Assembly: GCF_002277025.1 (NCBI RefSeq)
Contig: NZ_NIWD01000013.1
Span: 1-64,000, forward strand
Length of the DNA stretch: 64,000 bases
Direction: 5' to 3'
DNA from: Sphingopyxis sp. GW247-27LB
GTDB taxonomy: Bacteria; Pseudomonadota; Alphaproteobacteria; Sphingomonadales; Sphingomonadaceae
Shown here: in pieces, positions 62,930-64,000 of the stretch
Layout of the letters: each line of letters starts with the position of its first letter
Position numbering within the stretch: position 1 is the stretch's first letter
The notes under the pieces: model-generated
The model's input: the letters and a program-made list of their open reading frames with translations, nothing else
What the model was told of the DNA's origin: nothing
Databases searched by the model: none
Position numbers and translations under genes: made by a program

Positions 62930-64000
62930 TTACTGCGCTTTCGCACCCTCCGGCCGCGCTACCGCGTACATTTCCTTCGCGATGGTCTTCATCAGCGCCA
63001 TCCGGTCGTCGCCCTCGCTGTAGAGGTCGAAATGGGTGCGGCCGGGGACGAAGCGGAACGAGGATTTCGCGCCGAGCCCGTCGAGCACGACCTTGAGGCG
63101 GCGCGCCGGCCCGTCGAGATAGAAGGTGTCGGCATCGCCGACGATCAGGTGGATCTTGCCGTCGAGGTCGGGCCGGAGACGCGTCCAGTCGCGCGCGACG
63201 ATGTGCGCGATGTCGTAATGGTCGCGCCAATAGCCGGCGACCGCGGGATCGATTTTGCCGGTCGCGCGGTCGAACAGCGGGCACGGGCGCCCGTCGGGGC
63301 AGCGCGGCGAGAAGACCCAGTCGAAGCTCGCGAACTGGCCGCCATAGGCGCCGAGCGCGGCTTCGAGCTGCGCGAACTGCTTCAGCGTCGCGATCACCTT
63401 GCCCTTGTCGCGGATCAGCGGGAAATCCTGCCCGTCGGCGCCGGCATAGGCATTGGCGTTCGCGGCATAGATGTCGATATTGGTGAAGTCGTGGAAGTCG
63501 CTGGCGTCGGGCGCGGTCGGCCAGGTGCCGCCGAAGACCTTGGGATAGGCGACCTGCAGCCACAGCGTCGACCAGCCGCCCGAGCTGTGGCCGTTGAGGA
63601 AGCGTCCCGAGGCGCGCGCGTCCATGCGATATTTGGCTTCGAGCGCGGGGATCGCTTCGGTCGTCAGCGCCGCGCCCCACGGGCCGTTGTTCGCCGAATC
63701 GGCGAATTCATGCGTGCCGGTCGCGACATGATGGTCGAGGATGACCCAGATCATCGGCGGCATCTCGCCCCTCGCCATCATCGCCGCGACGCCCGCGGCG
63801 TTCATCTTCGCGCTGTCGAGGGTGCTGCCGAAGCCGCCGTCCGAATAGGCGGTCGGATAGGTGCCTTTCCCCTCCTTGTAGCCCGGCGGCAACGCGACCC
63901 AGCCCTTGATCGAGGTCGCGCGGCCCGAGAAACCGGTCATCAGCTTCGACGGGATGTCGACCGCCTCGACATTCTTCAATCCCGCTTCGACCTCGGCGCG
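62930..64000 (-). CDS. Esterase-like alpha/beta hydrolase (5' end outside the window)
   Basis: At least 356 codons of an esterase D/PHB depolymerase-like enzyme of the alpha/beta hydrolase fold lie here; the frame continues past the right edge. Visible blocks are WVALPPGYKEGKGTYPTAYS, VILDHHVATGTHEFADSANN and RFLNGHSSGGWSTLWLQVAY with the nucleophile serine. The acid and histidine are in LIVGDADTFYLDG and PGRTHFDLYSEGDDRM. The substrate is not clear. The protein is probably exported, but the signal peptide lies outside. Because the start is missing, the full size cannot be given. Confidence 0.85.
   Translation of the reverse strand, partial: RAEVEAGLKNVEAVDIPSKLMTGFSGRATSIKGWVALPPGYKEGKGTYPTAYSDGGFGSTLDSAKMNAAGVAAMMARGEMPPMIWVILDHHVATGTHEFADSANNGPWGAALTTEAIPALEAKYRMDARASGRFLNGHSSGGWSTLWLQVAYPKVFGGTWPTAPDASDFHDFTNIDIYAANANAYAGADGQDFPLIRDKGKVIATLKQFAQLEAALGAYGGQFASFDWVFSPRCPDGRPCPLFDRATGKIDPAVAGYWRDHYDIAHIVARDWTRLRPDLDGKIHLIVGDADTFYLDGPARRLKVVLDGLGAKSSFRFVPGRTHFDLYSEGDDRMALMKTIAKEMYAVARPEGAKAQ

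Overview
The window is high-GC DNA from an alphaproteobacterium, most likely a sphingomonad (Sphingomonadales; gene content fits Sphingopyxis or a close relative). The clues are a large TonB-dependent receptor of the Xanthomonas/Caulobacter type, an ATP synthase F1 operon without F0 genes, usg, NDUFA12, DUF2155 and DUF3297 proteins, Ku/LigD, and several families of imperfect palindromic repeats. The taxon is inferred from gene content, not from a marker search.

Left region (1-4.1 kb): a proteostasis block with groES-groEL, an Hsp20 gene, a usg operon and a YdcH-family gene. Three heat-shock (sigma-32-like) promoters can be read, and two of them share the pattern CTTGAA-N12/13-CTTCCTA. A gene-less stretch follows (4.13-5.12 kb).

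Accessory-looking region (5.1-20.4 kb): an FAD oxidoreductase, an SDR and a LOG-family gene read rightward. A leftward signalling cassette comes next: an Rrf2 regulator, a FixJ-like regulator, a receiver-only protein and two tandem PAS kinases, with an alpha/beta hydrolase downstream. Then come an outer-membrane barrel protein, a SnoaL-like protein and an SDR divergent from a LysR regulator, and an MBL-fold hydrolase. The region ends in the relic of an integrative element. A tyrosine integrase is cut by an IS21-family remnant, which is itself fused to the tail of a probable regulator gene. Next to it lies a 3'-half copy of tRNA-Gly that marks the attachment site.

Core-like region (20.4-64 kb): an ECF sigma module; a TelA pair; a BASS transporter; an MTA/SAH nucleosidase with an M15 peptidase; typA; a NodB-like deacetylase coupled to a formyltransferase; a TonB receptor with palindromic operators; Ku and LigD; and a GGDEF/EAL protein. 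After these come a fatty acyl-AMP ligase, recX, a DUF192/NDUFA12/DUF2155 group facing aat, coq7, a solitary cpaF, the atpHAGDC operon, a dienelactone hydrolase, a trypsin-like protease and a DUF2306 protein. The window closes with DUF1203-ada-SnoaL, a PEP-mutase-like gene and a truncated esterase.

I did not see a CRISPR array, an rRNA gene, a complete tRNA gene or a recognisable defence system. The candidates most worth following are the deacetylase/formyltransferase pair, the Rrf2/two-kinase cassette, the receptor operators, the aat/DUF2155 antisense overlap and the layered integrative-element relic.
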